From: Shouchella oshimensis
GTDB taxonomy: Bacteria > Bacillota > Bacilli > Bacillales > Bacillaceae_D
Direction: 5' to 3'
DNA length: 64,000 bases
Assembly: GCF_002019765.1 (NCBI RefSeq)
Contig: NZ_KV917380.1
Coordinates: forward strand, 3,550,576-3,614,575
Position numbers and translations under genes: made by a program. Positions 11,959 to 21,919 of the stretch are shown here, piece by piece; within the stretch, counting starts at the first letter, position 1; each line of letters opens with the position of its first letter. The notes under the pieces were generated by a model, which worked only from the letters and a program-made list of their open reading frames with translations, ran no database searches and was not told the origin of the DNA.

Positions 11959-12060
11959 GCGGTTGCAACCGCGCCATTCCTGGTTGCACTTTTCATTTTT
12001 TGCGTGGCATCGCCGTTTTTTGGGTTGCTATTGCTCATTCGTTCCATTCAGCAACCTTAT
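11959..12060. promoter_or_regulatory. Repeated GGTTGC half-sites upstream of XRE regulator
   Basis: A perfect 14-bp palindrome GCGGTTGCAACCGC lies at 11959-11972. It is followed within 90 bases by TGGTTGCA, GGGTTGCT and the inverse CAGCAACC. The clustering directly upstream of an XRE gene suggests autoregulation. The link to the protein is inference. Confidence 0.45.
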
Positions 12061-12472
12061 GTTTATTCCTCTAACGGTATATCTGAAAGAAGCGATACAA
12101 AGCGAAGAAACGTCATGAAAACCTTTTTAAGCACTAAAAAGACTTACCGAAGACTTTCCAAACACATTTAATTCCACTATTTCATCTTAATTACTGGTGA
12201 TCTTAAACGCCATCACACTATGTTTAATGGTCGAAGTCAGTTCTTTACATTTAGAGAGTAGCTTAAAGGACTCTTCTTGTTAAGCAAAATTAGCAGTCCA
12301 AAAAATATAGCACAATAAGAACAGACTTAAGAATAAAATACTATAAGATTTCCACGTAATCACCATCTAAAAAGCCTCATAATGTTACGTTACTTCTAGT
12401 GTATTCATTGGCACGATTAAACTTAACAGTAAATCATCTATCCTCCTCAAGCACGTCAAAAACCAATAAAAA

Positions 12473-12745
12473 GAGGCTGAGACATAACGAAAAGTCGTAG
12501 TTGAAAAGACGAACAGTCTAAACTATGCTGAGTAGCACCGCTACAGGAGAATCCTTCGCTTTCCGGGGACACGGCCTCAGCCTCCTTCGTGAAAAACCGC
12601 CACTCGAGTCTTCAGACACGTGCTGATCCCCCAGGAGTCTTCGGATTCTCCTTCTGCTCATTTTCATATAAAACAAACGACGAACGTTCCTATTTTCAGG
12701 AATGTTCGTCATTTTGGTCAGTCTATCTACTTTTGCCCCAGCCTC
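12473..12745 (-). repeat. Dispersed ~274-bp repeat, copy B (inverted)
   Basis: Full-length copy of the element at 5592-5865 in the opposite orientation, with the ends GAGGCTGAGACA and GCCCCAGCCTC and the same internal hairpin. It lies about 45 bases downstream of the A-T-R gene stop, in the position of a 3-prime untranslated region. Confidence 0.85.
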
Positions 12746-12791
12746 GTTAACATAACGCTTCTTCTAAAGCAAATTGGGCTTTAGTCGCTCT

Positions 12792-15791
12792 TTAAACTCG
12801 TACAAGTGGTGATGGAATAAACCCAATTTTTATCATATAGTTAAAGTACGTGCGTAACAACTTCTTGTCCATTATGGGAAAAGTCAGCCCGCTCTCGCTA
12901 AGAGCCTTTTCCACATTGTTCGAATTGTACGTGGGCATATTTTCATAAAGCTCAAAGGCTGTCTTCCCATTATAAAGCTCTTCAGAGAGAAGTGTAAGAA
13001 ATGGTGTCAAAGCATTATCGCTCGAATTCTTTGTATCCTCGATAAGTTGCTGAACCCAGTCTTTATAAGGAACCACCTTAAGCGAATAGCCGAGTGTGGT
13101 ATTCATTTCTGCAAAGAAATCTTCAAGGTCCATACTATCTGTCGGCGGCGTTAGATGGTATGCTTTTCCAAAGTTAGTTGGATCGAGACAAATTTCTCGT
13201 ACAGCTTTGGCCACAAAATCTACAGGTACAAATTCTTTTCTTTGTCTCGGTAAATGAGGATATGTCCCTAATTGGATGCAACCTTTGATCATTCGAGCAA
13301 CGTAATCTTCGGTGTTATTTACACCTGTATGACGATCACCCATGATAAAGCCTGGACGAAACACCGTCATAGGAATACCCCTTTTGTTTGCTTCCCACAT
13401 TACGCTTTCAGCAACCCATTTGCTTTGCGCATAACCCATGTCTTTATAAATAAACGGTTCACTTACCTCCAACCGACTATCCTCTTTTAATTCTTTAACA
13501 TCCGTAAAATAACCAATCGGACCAAATACAGATATCGTTGATACATAATGAACCGGTTTGAGAGTTGACGTGCATGCAAGTTCAAGGATCATCTGTGTAC
13601 CAGTTACGTTTGCGCTTTTGTGCAAATCGTAAGCTTGAACATAGTTTACTTTTGCCCCATTATGATAAATGACGTCAATGGTTTTCGCTAATTGATCAAA
13701 TTCCTCTCGGGTTAGCCCGAACATTGGTCGATCTAAGTGACCAGGAATCGGTAGAATCTTCGGCTCATACGCATCAGACCAAATATGATACTTTTCCATA
13801 TTCTGTTTAATGCGTCGAAGACCTTCTGCTACACTAGATGCACGAACGAGACAGTAAATATTCGCTTCCTCATCATGCTCCAGAAATTCTTTGATTAAAA
13901 ATGCCCCTAAAAATCCAGTTGCTCCTGTTAAGAAGATGGCTTTTTGTTTATAGAATGAAGGGCTGAATGTAGTTGATGGTGAAATGCGTTCGTCTAATTG
14001 AATCTCATTGGCTAAATTTACTGTAGTTAAATCGGTTTCTGTAGATTGATTCGTTAGGAAGCTAGCTAGCTTGAAAATAGTGGAATACTTATACAACGCG
14101 CTTGACGGTAAGAAAGTGTCGAGTGCTTCTTTCATACGAATTATCGCTCGAGCTGCAAGAAGAGAGTTTCCTCCAAGTTCAAAAAAATCATCGTCCACGC
14201 CGACCTGATCGACTTGTAATAGATCTTGCCATATGTGTACCAGCTGTTGCTCCCTTTCTGTTTGTGGCGCTTTATAAGGCACGCCAAAGTTGGGACGAGT
14301 GAACAGTGTATTCGACAATGCCGCGCGATCTACTTTCCCATTAGTTGTTAAAGGTAAGCTATCTAGTATGACATAATTAGAGGGGATCATATATTCAGGT
14401 AATTTTTGCTTTAGATAGGCTGTTAAATTTTTAAGGTGAAAGGTTTTTTGATTCAACGGGACAAGATAGGACACGAGACGTTTATCTCCTGGCGTATTTT
14501 CTTGAATACTAACGGAACAATGCTTAATCTCATCATTTAGTATAATGTGATTTTCGATCTCATTAAGCTCTATTCGAAAACCACGAATTTTAACTTGATG
14601 ATCCATCCTACCTAAATACTCAATAGTTCCATCTGGAAGCTTACGTACGAGATCCCCTGTTCTATAAAAACGCTCACGATTCAAGTAAATAAACATTTCT
14701 TTTGTGACATCCTCACGATGCCAATAACCACTCGCAAGACCGAGACCGCCTAGAAGAAGTTCACCAATTTGACCATCATCGACAATGTTCAATTCCTCAT
14801 TTACGATTATCATGGAGGTTCCATTGAGAACCTTACCAATCGGAATGCTCGTATCGAAATTGGTTCGATTCGTCAATTCAAATGCCGTACTAAAGACACA
14901 GTTTTCCGTTGGACCATAAGCATTAAAAACCCGAGTATTTGGCAATCGTTCCACAGCTTTTTTTGCAATGGTAGGCGACATCACTTCCCCACCACTGATT
15001 AAATAGTTAACATCGATTAAATCGTCTATCCTTTCATCAACCATGAGGTTAAACAAGCCTGTGGTTAAAAACAGAATCGATACATTGTGATCACGTACCA
15101 CCTTAGCAACACTTTCCGGTGTAATTGGTTCCGGGTTACTAATGGCTAACTTCGCACCATTTAATAAAGCCCCCCATATCTCAAAGGTGGCTGCATCAAA
15201 AGAAGTGGACGCAAAGTGACCGACGGTTTGCTGGTGATCAATTTGAAAATAATTTGTTTCTTTCACTAGTCGTATAATAGCTTGATGTGGGATCGCTACA
15301 CCCTTTGGCGTTCCAGTCGATCCAGAAGTGTACATAATATAAGCCAAATCAAGTGGTTCAACGTTCATAGCTGGAGGAGTTGCTTTTATTAAATCAATTT
15401 GACTTGCTTCTTGATCAAGTAAGATGGTAGCTATTTGAAGGTAAGGCATTTGGGCTAGAGTGGTAGATGTCGTGATAAGAGTCGTGACGCATGAATCACC
15501 GATCATATATTCAATACGTTCTTGAGGGTATTTCGAATCAATAGGGACATAAACACAACCAATCTTGATTGTAGCTACTATCGCTACAATCAGTTGAGGC
15601 GATCGATCTAGGGACAGTCCGATTAATTGACCCTTCTTCACACCTTGATCCAGAAGATAATTGGCGAGACGATTACTAGCTTGATCTAGCTCTCCATACG
15701 TCATGTCCGAATGACCAAACGTTAACGCGATATCCTCTGGTCTTTCGTCTACCTGCATTGAGAAAATTTCCTTTAGACTGCGCTGCATCAT
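12792..15791 (-). CDS. Single-module A-T-R enzyme (NRPS-like carboxylate reductase)
   Basis: 999 residues with three domains. Adenylation (about 1-510): YTSGSTGTPKG near 160, AYGPTE, YRTGDL, core lysine in TTNGKVDR near 486. Thiolation (about 515-590): carrier serine in FELGGNSL near 543. Thioester reductase (about 615-999): Rossmann motif TGATGFLG near 625 and catalytic YAQSK. The expected reaction is ATP-dependent loading of an amino or carboxylic acid, then NADPH reductive release as aldehyde or alcohol, like Lys2 or carboxylic acid reductases. There is no condensation domain. Start is the ATG behind AAAGGAG; the longer ORF to 15830 is not needed. A Sfp-type transferase gene lies just upstream. 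Substrate not predicted. Confidence 0.93.
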   Translation of the reverse strand: MMQRSLKEIFSMQVDERPEDIALTFGHSDMTYGELDQASNRLANYLLDQGVKKGQLIGLSLDRSPQLIVAIVATIKIGCVYVPIDSKYPQERIEYMIGDSCVTTLITTSTTLAQMPYLQIATILLDQEASQIDLIKATPPAMNVEPLDLAYIMYTSGSTGTPKGVAIPHQAIIRLVKETNYFQIDHQQTVGHFASTSFDAATFEIWGALLNGAKLAISNPEPITPESVAKVVRDHNVSILFLTTGLFNLMVDERIDDLIDVNYLISGGEVMSPTIAKKAVERLPNTRVFNAYGPTENCVFSTAFELTNRTNFDTSIPIGKVLNGTSMIIVNEELNIVDDGQIGELLLGGLGLASGYWHREDVTKEMFIYLNRERFYRTGDLVRKLPDGTIEYLGRMDHQVKIRGFRIELNEIENHIILNDEIKHCSVSIQENTPGDKRLVSYLVPLNQKTFHLKNLTAYLKQKLPEYMIPSNYVILDSLPLTTNGKVDRAALSNTLFTRPNFGVPYKAPQTEREQQLVHIWQDLLQVDQVGVDDDFFELGGNSLLAARAIIRMKEALDTFLPSSALYKYSTIFKLASFLTNQSTETDLTTVNLANEIQLDERISPSTTFSPSFYKQKAIFLTGATGFLGAFLIKEFLEHDEEANIYCLVRASSVAEGLRRIKQNMEKYHIWSDAYEPKILPIPGHLDRPMFGLTREEFDQLAKTIDVIYHNGAKVNYVQAYDLHKSANVTGTQMILELACTSTLKPVHYVSTISVFGPIGYFTDVKELKEDSRLEVSEPFIYKDMGYAQSKWVAESVMWEANKRGIPMTVFRPGFIMGDRHTGVNNTEDYVARMIKGCIQLGTYPHLPRQRKEFVPVDFVAKAVREICLDPTNFGKAYHLTPPTDSMDLEDFFAEMNTTLGYSLKVVPYKDWVQQLIEDTKNSSDNALTPFLTLLSEELYNGKTAFELYENMPTYNSNNVEKALSESGLTFPIMDKKLLRTYFNYMIKIGFIPSPLVRV

Positions 15792-15854
15792 AAAATAGCT
15801 CCTTTTTGTTTTTAACATACACGTTCCCAAAGATACTGCATCTCATTGCTTCTA

Positions 15855-15884
15855 TTTGTACCTTTTAACAAGTATACCTTTCAA
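15855..15884 (-). promoter_or_regulatory. Possible promoter of the A-T-R gene
   Basis: TTGAAA and TACAAA hexamers on the minus strand, 18 bases apart, lie about 65 bases ahead of the A-T-R start in the 168-base gap after the transferase gene. This would allow separate transcription. Read by eye only. Confidence 0.35.
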
Positions 15885-15959
15885 TATGCTAGACTGATAT
15901 TGGGAAATGTGTCATGTACCGATGACGCAAAGGAACAGGAAGTGAGTCAGGTAGACGAT

Positions 15960-16625
15960 TTATAAATGTGTGAGCGAGACCTTTTCTATGGCACCATCTT
16001 CTATTTCGTATACAGCAGCTCCCATCAGGGGATTCGAATGAATATCAATAAACGCGTATTTCTTTCTATTATGAGAATAAAAAGGGTTACTAGAAGCCAA
16101 ACAGATGTCTCTCAACTCATCAATTCGAAACAACCCTAGCTTAATTATGCTTTCTTTCTTAACCCACAACTTGTATAAGGTAGAGCTGATTTCATCCCCC
16201 TCTGCTAAAGAAATCGCTTCTCTCTCCAATGAGGACAAGAATGAGTCTCCAAATGCTGAGTCCAATACAGCCCCCATTTTTTCAATATCAATGCCTACTG
16301 GTTTATGAGCTGAAATACTTGCTACATAACCACTCGTATGTGACCAAGAGACAAACGTCGTTGCAGGGTGCATCACTTCTGGTTTGCCATGATTCCCACC
16401 ACAAGTCGCACAATGCTGAGTCAATTCTATTTCATGAATCGCTACACCCGTAAGATGGTGTATACAGTAACGAGCAAGTAAATGAGCGGCTAGGTAATCT
16501 CTCTGATCATTAGGAAACCGGAATCGATTGTAGTTTTCCATTTCCTCTTGATTCAGTCTTATATCCATCCCACTTAAATTGTTTATGACATTTTCTGTCT
16601 TTCCATACACGATCGATATTGTCAT
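15960..16625 (-). CDS. Sfp-type 4'-phosphopantetheinyl transferase
   Basis: 221 residues, the usual length of Sfp/AcpT enzymes. Signature motifs are present: SWSHTSGYVASI, PVGIDIE (Mg2+-binding Asp/Glu) and LWVKKESIIK. The enzyme moves phosphopantetheine from coenzyme A to a carrier-domain serine. Its obvious partner is the thiolation domain of the A-T-R protein encoded 168 bases downstream on the same strand. A CxxC in HCATCGG is not typical of the family core. The codons just before the ATG at 16625 provide only a modest ribosome site (GGAGAAC). Confidence 0.9.
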   Translation of the reverse strand: MTISIVYGKTENVINNLSGMDIRLNQEEMENYNRFRFPNDQRDYLAAHLLARYCIHHLTGVAIHEIELTQHCATCGGNHGKPEVMHPATTFVSWSHTSGYVASISAHKPVGIDIEKMGAVLDSAFGDSFLSSLEREAISLAEGDEISSTLYKLWVKKESIIKLGLFRIDELRDICLASSNPFYSHNRKKYAFIDIHSNPLMGAAVYEIEDGAIEKVSLTHL

Positions 16626-16679
16626 ATGTTCTCCTTTGATTGGCGTGTGTGCTGTTCAAATTAAAATGAAACAAATTGT

Positions 16680-16865
16680 CTAACGCTTTCTTTGAGCCTT
16701 TTTTCGGCTCATTTTTATCCATATAAATATTATCAACCAAAAAGCTATTCCTAACGATAAAAAGACTATCGGAAATGGATTTCCATCAAAAAAGTAATAC
16801 ATCCCAATACCAATAAGAATGTATAGAATCAGTAACACTACGTACTTTCCCCAATGACCAGGCAT
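16680..16865 (-). CDS. Small two-helix membrane protein
   Basis: About 61 residues with two hydrophobic helices (YVVLLILYILIGIGMYYFF and FPIVFLSLGIAFWLIIFIWI) and a basic tail. AAAGGG lies about ten bases before ATG 16865; an upstream in-frame ATG at 16874 is less well placed. I do not recognise the family. It precedes the transferase gene on the same strand and could be co-transcribed with it, but the coding call rests on topology and ribosome site alone. Confidence 0.5.
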   Translation of the reverse strand: MPGHWGKYVVLLILYILIGIGMYYFFDGNPFPIVFLSLGIAFWLIIFIWIKMSRKKAQRKR

Positions 16866-17408
16866 CGTCACCATTCCCTTTAAAAATTGTCTTTAGAATC
16901 ACTTACCCTGATATAAAAAGTTTATTCAGAATTTACGAATATGGATTAGTTCTATTTCTCAAAGAATAAGTAACTTAATAAGTATACTTAACGATTTAGC
17001 CAGAGTGGTACAAGCAATTCATGAGTGTCACGGGGAAAATCAGATATGAATCAATCTTGATCGGTTTACAGCTCATCTTGAGCTTTTTACATTTTATAAA
17101 AGAGGCTGGGACGTAACGAAAAGTAGTATATGAAAAGACGAATAGTCTAAAATATGATGAGCAGAACCGCTACAGGAGAATCCTTCGCTCATTTTCATAT
17201 AAAACAAACGACAAACGTTCCTATTTTCAGGAATGTTCGTCATTTTGGTCTGTCTATCTACTTTTGTCCCAGCCTCAGTATTTATATCCATATTATGCTT
17301 TAGTTTTTGTGTTGACTGAGGAGCACATCAACCTGGTCACATGTATCTGGAACCGTAATCGAAATCATGAAATTTCTATCAATCAGATATGAAAGAGACT
17401 AACGTAGG
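16866..17408. other. Intergenic stretch with repeat copy C
   Basis: No gene seen. It contains the internally deleted repeat at 17102-17276 and, just before it, a short hairpin followed by T residues (AGCTCATCTTGAGCT at 17070-17084). Confidence 0.55.
17102..17276 (-). repeat. Dispersed repeat, copy C (internal deletion)
   Basis: Both ends of the 274-bp element are kept (GAGGCTGGGAC and GTCCCAGCCTC), with the hairpin near the right end, but about 100 bases of the GC-richer centre are missing. In copy B the missing piece lies between CTTCGCT and CTTCTGCTC, short similar sequences that could have recombined. Same orientation as copy B. Confidence 0.85.
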
Positions 17409-20400
17409 TTAAGTAAGCTGTTGTGCCTTTTCGTTATAGTTCTCAATAATGGAGATAGTACTATCTGCCACGTTACTTCCGAGAGATCCATATAATTCCT
17501 TATCACCGATGACGTAGAATTCCTCTTTCGCACGAGTTGCTGCCACATTCATAATATTGGCTTCAGAAACGGCCCAACTAGCTGCACCACTACTTGTAGA
17601 ATCTGCCCCTAACACAAAGTAAACAATCTTCGCTTCTTTTCCTTGAAACGTATGTACTGTCCCGACATTGACTGGCTTTCCATTTTCTCTTTTTGTAAAA
17701 TCAATGTCATCTAACACACGTGCCACTTTAAAAGCAACGTTTCTAAATGGTGTGATAACATAGATCTCCTCAGCTAAATCCGGTTTATGTTTCAAACGAT
17801 TTGTAATGAGCTTTTTAAGTAAGAGAGCTTGTTCTTTCACATACTTGTCAATGGCATTTCCTGTTGAATCAAACCAATCTGATTTCCCCTGTGCGGCATC
17901 CCCTTCTTTACCTTGAACCATTAAGTTGTTATACGAGATCTCATTTGAAATGGTAAACATCGGGTAGTTTGACCGTCGATGCACCCAAAGAGGGATACCA
18001 ATCCATTCTTCATCGTCTTTTTGAAAGCCAAACTGACTCGTTGCATCAACAAGCGTTTGAGTCGATGCATCAGCGGAGACAAAGGTTTCATCTACTTTGT
18101 AATGCCTCCCTATCAAACTTAAAACAGGCGAATCTAAAGTTAATACAGGCTTGATTTGTGAAGGGTCTCCAACGACCATCACCTTTTTACTTCTTAAGAT
18201 GGCCCCGACACTCGCTTGCGGCAGTGCTTGGCCCGCCTCATCTATAAATAAATTCCCGATTGTGTTTTCATTCAAATGTTTAAACATCCGACCAAAACTA
18301 GCAAACGTTGTGCTAATGACAGGGATCGTGAAGTTGATCCATTGCCACGACTCAGCAAGTATTAAAAGCCCATTTTCTTTTGCAATGTAATCAGACTGCT
18401 TTTGCCAAATCATCCTCGCCTTCTTTACATTCTTTCTATTTTCATAAAGAAATTGTTTCCGTACTTTTAGCGCTGAAATAAAGAGCTCTGATTGTAAGGT
18501 ACGGAAATGATCAGAAAACCATGGGTTGGATTTTTGGAGTTGATCATAGGAGAGTGAAAAATCAAGTACCTTCCTATCACTTTTCACCAAATCTTCTCTC
18601 AAGGCTGTTATTTGCTGCTCTAAATTTCGCAAAATCGTTTGTTCAGTACTAATCCATTGATTGAATTCAGCCTGTGATTCTTCAATCCGTTTCACTGCGC
18701 TCTTTACTCTTTTTTCATAATCATGTAGTTGCTTCTCCAACTTCGACTGCGTCTTTTTTAAGTCTGTTTGCTGTTGAGTCATCTGATTCAGTTTGTCATT
18801 TGCGCTTGTAAGCTCTTTCATGTATTCGTTCATTTCCGGCACCTTTAACAGTTTTTTCACCCAGAAAAGGCTCGGCTTCTTTGCGCTAATGACATCATAA
18901 TTCCTTTCAGCTTGAGCTTGTACATTCTTTAGATCTTCGAGTTCGATAGATGTGCTATCATGTTCCTTTTTAAGATGAGCCATTTCCTGTTCGACTCTTT
19001 CCATGTCGTCTCTCTCTCTTTTTTCAACGGAGGCTAAGGCTTCATGCTTCTGCTTTTCTTTTTCATTAAAAGCAGCAAGTTGCTCAGTATAGTCAATGGT
19101 TACCTTTTGAAAAAGAGATACCTTTTCACTGAATTGTTGTATCGTTTCTCTTTCTTTTTTTAATCGTTCAGTAAGACGCATAAATTCCTTATAGGCATCT
19201 TCATTCGTTTGGTAGTCATCTTCTAAATTTTTCTCAATTGATTCGATATGTAAGAGAACGTTATTCATATTTTTTGAGGCGCCACCCTCCAATGAAAAGG
19301 TCCCCCAATTCTCATCTTCTACATGTTCAAGGGTAAGATCACGATTCTTTCCAACCCCTTCCACCTTTACTTTAGAGTTGGATAATTGCTTAAAATAATC
19401 GGCCTCAGCAAGCTGATTTTGAAATTCTTCTGAGATTTGCTCGTTCTTCGGCAATTCTCTAACAATGTTTTGAACCGCACCGTTATTTGAACTGGCAACA
19501 ACGATATTCTTCTCAGAAATAATGTGTGGCAAAACACCCAATTTGGCATTTTTCCAGTACGGTAAGCTACCGTCTATACGTTTTGTAGATAAAGCGACGA
19601 TTTCCGATGCTTGCTGTACAACTAAATCCGCAAAAATATCTTTAAGTAAGGTGGTTTTACCTGTACCTGGTGGACCATTTACACTACGAATGGGGTTACG
19701 ATCATTTGAGGCGAGATTAACCGCAACCTGTTGCATAAAGGACAACGCAAACTTCGGATTACTCGGGAAACGTCCAAGAGGATAAAATTTCGGCTGTAAA
19801 ATACTCTCAAAAGCACTCGGATTAAAGTGAGGGGACTCTTTATTGCTGTCAAGATTCTGGCGAGATCCTACAAACCCATTAAAATAGCGATCCAAGTTCT
19901 GATTCGACTTTTTCTTTGCCTTATTCAAATCCTCTATAAAAAACGAATGGAGATTAGGATCACTATTCGTGACATCGTTCACGAATTGATAACGAAACTG
20001 TTCCTTAGACACCACGTATTTTGTAAAAAGTTCCTTCATGGTTTGATTAAAGTCTTCTTCAAATCTCTTTTTCAAATCCTCTTTAAAATTATCTTCAAAC
20101 CCGGTGAAGTTTTTAGGGAATTTCTTGTATTGTTGAACATAGCCACTCATTGTAAAGAATAACTCGTCTTCTTTGAAATTGAGTTCGTTATCAAAGCTTA
20201 ATAAGAAGGTGAACTTGTCAGATTTACTCACCTCTTCATACGATTTTTCAATCTTAAATTGACTCCTCAACAATTCAATTACTTCTTCAAAATTGAAAAT
20301 GCCAAAATAAAGTACGAGACCCGATTTCTTAAATCCCTTTTCAGTAATGTTTCGTTCTACTTTTTGCTTTTCTAAAAAGCGTAAGAAAAAGCTATGCCAG

Positions 20401-20513
20401 TCTTCTTCTTGAGTACGTAATGGCACTAAAGAAGAATCTTTTTTATTCATAGAACCTTCCGACAGCTGTTCGACCATGATCCATGCATCTAAAATATCAT
20501 TTCTTTTATTCAT
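17409..20513 (-). CDS. SF1 (Upf1/DNA2-like) helicase with internal coiled coil
   Basis: About 1034 residues. Walker A GPPGTGKTT lies near residue 285 after an N-terminal region I do not recognise. A long charged stretch (about 415-650, rich in Glu, Lys and Gln heptads) looks like a coiled coil inserted between motifs I and II. Then come FIDEAGQALPQ (DEAG Walker B), VVGDPSQIKPV (motif III), VGTVHTFQGKEAKIVYF (motif V) and NVAATRAKEEFYVIG (motif VI). This is the order of Upf1-like superfamily 1 helicases. Start ATG 20513 follows AGGGGGACAC. It opens a stretch rich in restriction genes, so a defence role is plausible but not shown. Confidence 0.85.
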   Translation of the reverse strand: MNKRNDILDAWIMVEQLSEGSMNKKDSSLVPLRTQEEDWHSFFLRFLEKQKVERNITEKGFKKSGLVLYFGIFNFEEVIELLRSQFKIEKSYEEVSKSDKFTFLLSFDNELNFKEDELFFTMSGYVQQYKKFPKNFTGFEDNFKEDLKKRFEEDFNQTMKELFTKYVVSKEQFRYQFVNDVTNSDPNLHSFFIEDLNKAKKKSNQNLDRYFNGFVGSRQNLDSNKESPHFNPSAFESILQPKFYPLGRFPSNPKFALSFMQQVAVNLASNDRNPIRSVNGPPGTGKTTLLKDIFADLVVQQASEIVALSTKRIDGSLPYWKNAKLGVLPHIISEKNIVVASSNNGAVQNIVRELPKNEQISEEFQNQLAEADYFKQLSNSKVKVEGVGKNRDLTLEHVEDENWGTFSLEGGASKNMNNVLLHIESIEKNLEDDYQTNEDAYKEFMRLTERLKKERETIQQFSEKVSLFQKVTIDYTEQLAAFNEKEKQKHEALASVEKRERDDMERVEQEMAHLKKEHDSTSIELEDLKNVQAQAERNYDVISAKKPSLFWVKKLLKVPEMNEYMKELTSANDKLNQMTQQQTDLKKTQSKLEKQLHDYEKRVKSAVKRIEESQAEFNQWISTEQTILRNLEQQITALREDLVKSDRKVLDFSLSYDQLQKSNPWFSDHFRTLQSELFISALKVRKQFLYENRKNVKKARMIWQKQSDYIAKENGLLILAESWQWINFTIPVISTTFASFGRMFKHLNENTIGNLFIDEAGQALPQASVGAILRSKKVMVVGDPSQIKPVLTLDSPVLSLIGRHYKVDETFVSADASTQTLVDATSQFGFQKDDEEWIGIPLWVHRRSNYPMFTISNEISYNNLMVQGKEGDAAQGKSDWFDSTGNAIDKYVKEQALLLKKLITNRLKHKPDLAEEIYVITPFRNVAFKVARVLDDIDFTKRENGKPVNVGTVHTFQGKEAKIVYFVLGADSTSSGAASWAVSEANIMNVAATRAKEEFYVIGDKELYGSLGSNVADSTISIIENYNEKAQQLT

Positions 20514-20830
20514 GTGTCCCCCTGAATATATGTATCTGTTCACTACTTTTCCACAACCTGATTCATGATGCAGCCATACATTCTAGCCGCATCAATAGGA
20601 GTAGATCTCTTGAAAATTTTAACATAGTCTTTGGGTTTTAGCAGAACGATACACTTCGTACAACTTGCTATAGTCTATAACCTTATCTATTCTCTCCGAT
20701 AAAGCAAGATCGGGTTCTTTTATTTCCTACCTTTTTTCATGTTGGCAAATAGTTTAATTTCCACAATTTGTATAGTAAATATGGTAAAGTGATCCTAGTT
20801 GGATACTACTAGGCAAAGAGGGTGTATAAC

Positions 20831-21919
20831 ATGCAGGAGGAGAAAATCCCTTCATCGAAGGTGGGTGCTAAAATTGTAGAATGGTATAGCTGTATTTTAT
20901 CAAGCTCCTATGAAGACGCAACCATCCTCAAACATGAAGTGACGCAAATGCTCAAGAAAATGGAAGATGATGATAAAATCCTAGCCTATTATTCGCTTGT
21001 CAATTATCGACATGAGAATATGCTCGACGGAAACAACAAGAGCGTGTCGCTAGAGGATACGTTTCAGTATGTTGAAACGCAAATGGACCATTACTTAAAG
21101 TATTTGTACTATTTCGTCAGTGGTCAAGATGAATTTAATAACCATAAGTATCGAACTGCCGTTAAGATGTTTAGAAAGGCCGAAAGATTGTTGGAATATG
21201 TACAAGACGATGCAGAAGAAGCTGAATTTTTAGGTTATATGGGCTATGCGTACTATAGAATAAATCAATATCTCCTTTCATTATCGTATCTAGAACAAGC
21301 GGAAACAGTGTTTAGGCGCCTAAATCTAACTAAGAAAGCAATTAATAATAAGCAGGTGATGGGTGCGATTTATGTAGAATTAAGACAGTATGACAAAGGT
21401 GATCAAATTTTAATTGAAGCTCTCAATGAGAGTACCTATGCTACAACGACAGGAATTATATTAAGAGCACTTGGTCTTAGCCAGTTCTCACAAAACAACT
21501 ATCCGTCAGCGCTTCATTATTTCAAAAGGGCTTTAGAGATTGAAGAACATGCAAACTCTATTTATGGAATGAACACTTTGGCGGAAATGGCTCATGCCCA
21601 ATTTAAGCTTGGCGATAAGAGCAACGCACTTATTCATTTAGAAAAAGCCAAAGCAAGCGCACACTTTTACAATGATCTAGAGTGTAAAGCTAGATGCAAG
21701 TATTTGGAGGGTCTTTATCATGCAAGTAAAATCACAGTGGTTGACGAAGCTTTAGACGAATTACTTAACGCTGAACTGTATTTTGAGTTGTGTGAATTGG
21801 CTGAAGAATTAATTGACATTTTTGAAAAAAAGGGTGATGATAATAGCGTAATAAAGTACTTCAAGATCGCCTACAAAGCAAAGTTAAACCAAAACATGAT
21901 TGGGGATGATCAAGAATGA
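20831..21919 (+). CDS. Rap family TPR protein (RRNPP)
   Basis: 362 residues built of an N-terminal helical bundle (about 1-80) followed by TPR repeats (for example YMGYAYYRINQYLLSLSYLEQAE, ALGLSQFSQNNYPSALHYFKRALEIEE, MAHAQFKLGDKSNALIHLEKAKA). Length and layout match Rap proteins of Bacillus, which dephosphorylate Spo0F or block response regulators such as ComA, and are inhibited by imported Phr pentapeptides. I start at ATG 20831 behind GAGGGTG. The stop TGA overlaps the start of the small phr-like gene. The regulatory target cannot be predicted from sequence. Confidence 0.9.
   Translation: MQEEKIPSSKVGAKIVEWYSCILSSSYEDATILKHEVTQMLKKMEDDDKILAYYSLVNYRHENMLDGNNKSVSLEDTFQYVETQMDHYLKYLYYFVSGQDEFNNHKYRTAVKMFRKAERLLEYVQDDAEEAEFLGYMGYAYYRINQYLLSLSYLEQAETVFRRLNLTKKAINNKQVMGAIYVELRQYDKGDQILIEALNESTYATTTGIILRALGLSQFSQNNYPSALHYFKRALEIEEHANSIYGMNTLAEMAHAQFKLGDKSNALIHLEKAKASAHFYNDLECKARCKYLEGLYHASKITVVDEALDELLNAELYFELCELAEELIDIFEKKGDDNSVIKYFKIAYKAKLNQNMIGDDQE

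Larger units (their letters stand above)
11905..12791. other. Intergenic stretch: regulator promoter region plus repeat copy B
   Basis: The 887 bases hold the upstream region of the XRE-membrane regulator (operator-like repeats at 11959-12060), an AT-rich gene-free segment, and a full-length dispersed repeat at 12473-12745. I find no convincing gene. Confidence 0.6.

Noticed and set aside
12518-12712. Repeated small ORFs (MTNIPENRNVRRLF...) in the dispersed repeats
   Set aside because: They occur inside the 274-bp repeat in all copies, lack ribosome sites and change frame or length between copies; they follow from the repeat, not from coding selection.
16510-16740. 76-codon ORF overlapping the transferase start
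   Set aside because: It is out of frame with the transferase gene and the small membrane gene, and shows no independent ribosome site.
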